57,403 nucleotides of DNA, taken from positions 1-57,403 of IMG/VR virus record IMGVR_UViG_3300030099_008341, one strand, 5' to 3'. This DNA comes from a virus. Within the stretch, counting starts at the first letter, position 1, and the number at the start of each line of letters is the position of its first letter. Shown here in pieces: positions 54,429 to 57,403 of the stretch. A program made the translations under genes and the position numbers. The notes under the pieces were generated by a model. The model was not told the origin of the DNA. It saw only the letters and a program-made list of their open reading frames with translations, and did no database searches.

Positions 54429-56395
54429 TTGAATATTTTAAATATGCTGCTGCTGGCAGTTTTACTTTAAGTAGCGCGCCGTATACAGGTTTTGTTAACG
54501 TAAGAGATGGTGTAGCTTATACCGGTAAGACATTTACCACAGCTTCACAAGTTTTGCAATCTACTGATACTTTTTTTGCGAATAGCATTTTACATAAGTT
54601 AGAGTTTGATAGAACAACAACACCAATTGCGGAGTCTAATATACTGATAAGACCTACTATATCTCCAAGAAGTGTAATTGATCAATCGTTTATTGATACA
54701 AATTTAGGTATTTTAAATCAAAATAATCTTAATCTATATGCATTAAATATAACATCGCGAAATGATTTGCTTAACTTCAAAAACTCTGCAAAAAATGGAA
54801 ACGCATACTTCTTAGGGTTATCGAGTGGAAAAAATGATATACGTAATGATGATACAAAGCTAGCTAAGGATAATCAATTTCCTATTCAAATTGATCCATT
54901 TAGTTTTATCGATAAAGTACAAGGTGTTAATGTATTAGACGACACTATCGATAGTACTTTATTTGTTTATAATGATGAGACATATTTTTATTTTACGACA
55001 ACGCCAACGACTTCACACACTTTCTCGGGTAGCTTTGTTAAAAATAGTAACTTAGTACCTATTACACCTGACGAGGATACTGGTGAAACCTTGTTCAAAG
55101 GTGGTACTAGATTTACGTATGATAATTCAGCAGATATATTATACAGTTTATCAGCTGGCTCAGTAGAAGTAGAGCTTAACTTATACGACAATAGTTTTAT
55201 TAACCCTTGCGGAAAGTTAAAGCTTGTAGATAAAATAACTCTACGTGAAGATGTAATCGATAAAACAGTTAAAATAGGAAACAATTTATTGGGTTATAGA
55301 TACCGTGAAATAAATGAAGAGGAAGGAATTGATACAATAGCTATTTCTGTTAGAAACAAATACTCGAATAAATTAATTGCAACGATTATAGCTGAAGAAG
55401 ATGAGGATATAGTTTCTTTCGATATAAGAGACACAGATGATTCTATTTTAGTTTTAACTGAACCGGGGCAGGTATCACCGGAAATTAGTGAAAAGGATAC
55501 TAGCGGGGAAGGTGTATTTTACCTATATCAATTAGATGCTGAAAAAATAACTAATCTAAGTTCGAGTTTAAATCCAAAATATGTATTTAGGCATAGACCG
55601 ACATATGAATTTACCGCAGTTGAAGAAGATGATATTGAAATATTTTTCTCACAAAATGATTCAAATGTTTTTATAATAAACGATAGAGGCTTTATAACAA
55701 CAAGATTTATATCAAACCCTGAAGAAGTTTCTGGTTTTGCAGATCCAGAGAATTTACAATATCTACCTGATATGTACTTTAATAGTACTGGAGAACGTTT
55801 TAATTTAATTGAAAAAAAGTTTAATTCTAATATACTTAGATCAAACTACTTTAACTATATAAACTATATAGTAACTAAAAATGAAACTGATCTATTTTTC
55901 CTTTTACATAATATCGGTCGTATATATTTGTTTAAAGAAAGTAATCTGTTGTATCAAAACTTCGTACCATTAGATCTTAAAAATTTATATGAAAAAATTA
56001 CGAGCTGTGAATCGAGCTTAGGAAGCACATTAAATAGCGAAATACAAAATATTATTAAAGATACAATAAACATCTTTTTAAGTCTTAGTCTCATACCAGC
56101 AGCAACAGAATCAGCCGGTATACCTATACTAAGAGATTATATAACTTACAAAGGATTAGATATTAATTTTAGAGATATTGAATTTCATGAAAATGAAGCA
56201 GTGGATTATAATGTTGTTTCACGAGTTATTAACCAACTTTTTGAATTACAGCAACAAGTTTTAAATAGTATAATAGATAAATCAGAACTATTAGAAGGTC
56301 CAGAAGAAGACTTTTTTGGTGACATAGTTATTGGTGAGGTAGAATTTGATGAAATAAACCCGGGTAGTACTGATAGTGGTACTCCTAATTACTAA
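54425..56395 (+). CDS. large virion protein (656 aa)
   Basis: The product begins MIEYFKYAAAGSFTLSSAPY and is beta-rich and acidic, with Ser/Asp-rich strands and two long helical stretches near the C-terminus (about 520-610). It overlaps the upstream stop by four bases. A role in the baseplate or fibres follows from position; no family is recognised. Confidence 0.5.
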   Translation: MIEYFKYAAAGSFTLSSAPYTGFVNVRDGVAYTGKTFTTASQVLQSTDTFFANSILHKLEFDRTTTPIAESNILIRPTISPRSVIDQSFIDTNLGILNQNNLNLYALNITSRNDLLNFKNSAKNGNAYFLGLSSGKNDIRNDDTKLAKDNQFPIQIDPFSFIDKVQGVNVLDDTIDSTLFVYNDETYFYFTTTPTTSHTFSGSFVKNSNLVPITPDEDTGETLFKGGTRFTYDNSADILYSLSAGSVEVELNLYDNSFINPCGKLKLVDKITLREDVIDKTVKIGNNLLGYRYREINEEEGIDTIAISVRNKYSNKLIATIIAEEDEDIVSFDIRDTDDSILVLTEPGQVSPEISEKDTSGEGVFYLYQLDAEKITNLSSSLNPKYVFRHRPTYEFTAVEEDDIEIFFSQNDSNVFIINDRGFITTRFISNPEEVSGFADPENLQYLPDMYFNSTGERFNLIEKKFNSNILRSNYFNYINYIVTKNETDLFFLLHNIGRIYLFKESNLLYQNFVPLDLKNLYEKITSCESSLGSTLNSEIQNIIKDTINIFLSLSLIPAATESAGIPILRDYITYKGLDINFRDIEFHENEAVDYNVVSRVINQLFELQQQVLNSIIDKSELLEGPEEDFFGDIVIGEVEFDEINPGSTDSGTPNY

Positions 56396-56397
56396 AA

Positions 56398-56409
56398 TAA
56401 ATATACATA
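56398..56409 (+). promoter_or_regulatory. late-type promoter (TAAATA + 6 nt + ATG)
   Basis: TAAATA (56398-56403) and TACATA precede the ATG at 56410. Confidence 0.55.
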
Positions 56410-57403
56410 ATGCCAGAAAGTCTTTCACAACAACGTATATCAGATCAATACACATCTTTATTACACATAAGCGGTGGTAGTATTGCTTCTTGGGATAGAC
56501 GTGATGCTGGAGAACACCCAGCTGGGGTAGCGAAAGTGTATGACGGGGTAGGAAATGTTACCGGTATATCTTTAAGTTCAGCTGACAATAGATTTATAAT
56601 TAATAGTTACGTGGAGCCTATAGGGTGGTCTTATCAAAAAGAATGGCTAGATGCTTTTTTTCCTATTAATGTTATAATAATGACAACAAATTTTGTAAAC
56701 CCGGGATCTAGAATAATGGGTACAAAATGGGTTTTAGAATCAGAGGGATTATTTTCGGTTGGTGCCGGAACGTATACAGATAAAAATGACGATACCTTTA
56801 CTTTTACAGCTGGAAGCAACAAGCAAAGAAATGGTAATAATCTTCAACAAGGTGACATAGCTGGTGAGTATAGAGCTCCTATTTTATTAGAAGACTTACC
56901 AAATCATACTCATACAACTGATACTAGAACGGAGATAGTGCCGGCTGGTAAACAAGGTGAAGGTACAAATGTTGGTTTTATATATTACTTCGGAGATACT
57001 ATTAACCCGAAACAATTAACTGGTGATGATGGGCGTTATCTAGATAGTGATGCAATTGTTGCATTTCAAAATAATACCGAATACAACGATCAATTAAATT
57101 ACCGGGATTATTTAATTAAAGCTCGTCATGAACAGGGTAGAACATATACTGATGCAGATTTCGACCCACAGTATTCGAATCAATCACTGAAAGGTTGGGC
57201 TCAGCCATCAGCTGGTGGTCCTGGTTGGGGTGGTATGCTAAATACAACAGGTAAATTTATTGGTAACAGTCCAAGACCAATTAATGTAAGATGGACATTT
57301 CAAGGTACAGAGTATTTTATTGCTAGACCTGTATTTGATCCTCGTACGCAAAGTAGAGTACACCCGGGTAGATTTTCTGATGCAGATTTACTTAAAGCGC
57401 GTG
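56410..57403 (+). CDS. tail collar-domain fibre or baseplate protein, partial
   Basis: The frame opens MPESLSQQRISDQYTSLLHI and stays open to the window edge (331 codons, no stop), so the C-terminus is outside. The middle has KWVLESEGLFSVGAGTYTD, then LEDLPNHTHTTDT, the order seen in phage tail-collar domains of fibres and gp10/gp12-like baseplate proteins. The NHTH segment may bind a metal. The start is set by the late promoter. Confidence 0.75.
   Translation, partial: MPESLSQQRISDQYTSLLHISGGSIASWDRRDAGEHPAGVAKVYDGVGNVTGISLSSADNRFIINSYVEPIGWSYQKEWLDAFFPINVIIMTTNFVNPGSRIMGTKWVLESEGLFSVGAGTYTDKNDDTFTFTAGSNKQRNGNNLQQGDIAGEYRAPILLEDLPNHTHTTDTRTEIVPAGKQGEGTNVGFIYYFGDTINPKQLTGDDGRYLDSDAIVAFQNNTEYNDQLNYRDYLIKARHEQGRTYTDADFDPQYSNQSLKGWAQPSAGGPGWGGMLNTTGKFIGNSPRPINVRWTFQGTEYFIARPVFDPRTQSRVHPGRFSDADLLKAR

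Noticed and set aside
1-57403. CRISPR arrays, insertion sequences, integrase or attachment sites
   Set aside because: I saw no spaced identical repeats, transposase or integrase motifs anywhere in the window.

Overview
The window is a large piece of an AT-rich contractile-tailed (T4-like, myovirus-type) phage genome. The virion genes are diagnostic: large terminase (gp17-like), tail sheath (gp18-like), gp19-fold tube proteins, tube cap (gp48-like), wedge proteins gp53, gp25 and gp6, a gp27-like hub, a neck protein with the gp14 LYGED motif, and the clamp loader gp44. No portal, protease or major capsid gene is present, so the head genes lie elsewhere and the gene order differs from T4. The host is not identifiable from sequence alone. 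A DUF1501 protein with an RREFL-type export signal, a family typical of Planctomycetota and Verrucomicrobiota, makes a PVC-group host a reasonable guess.

Layout. (1) 1-14427: a minus-strand accessory block of about 40 very small, tightly packed genes, most unrecognised. It also holds a structured tRNA-like RNA (about 3422-3543), a cupin, a DUF1501 protein, a thermonuclease, a full-length RpoD-type sigma factor, three tRNAs (Leu-UAA, Met-CAU, Arg-UCU), a DUF932 protein and an HExxH protein. (2) 14446-19787: metabolic genes, namely a four-gene operon of GMP reductase plus three sugar-nucleotide enzymes, a Mn-type superoxide dismutase and a PD-(D/E)XK nuclease. (3) 19876-23784: a holin-like protein, a huge Cys-rich YadA-type fibre and a GT9-like glycosyltransferase. 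(4) 23781-26748, minus: neck protein, nucleotidyltransferase, and an EF-hand/repeat protein. (5) 26781-57403, mostly plus: terminase, tail tube, sheath, tape measure, baseplate and large tail/fibre proteins. Two short minus-strand insertions (a gp16-like small terminase and unknown proteins), dUTPase and the clamp loader lie inside this block.

The most striking feature is transcriptional. Two promoter-like elements recur throughout and sit directly against start codons. The late type, TAAATA (TATAAATA in the best copies, as in T4 late promoters), lies exactly 5 or 6 nt before the ATG or GTG of at least 25 genes on both strands. The early/middle type, AAGGAACT then 4-5 nt then TATAAT, ends about 6-9 nt before the ATG of at least 15 genes and also precedes tRNAs. 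With normal promoter geometry the first transcribed base would be the start codon or its neighbour, so the genome appears to give leaderless mRNAs gene by gene. Shine-Dalgarno sequences are generally not seen. The elements also correct many start codons: several longer ORFs begin by translating the promoter itself (reading KELxYNK). The encoded RpoD-like sigma factor, which keeps the -10 and -35 recognition residues, is a natural candidate to read the TATAAT class.

Auxiliary metabolism (GMP reductase, sugar-nucleotide enzymes, heptosyltransferase-like protein, MnSOD, cupin, DUF1501 protein) suggests manipulation of nucleotide pools, surface glycans and oxidative stress. These are inferences from family membership.
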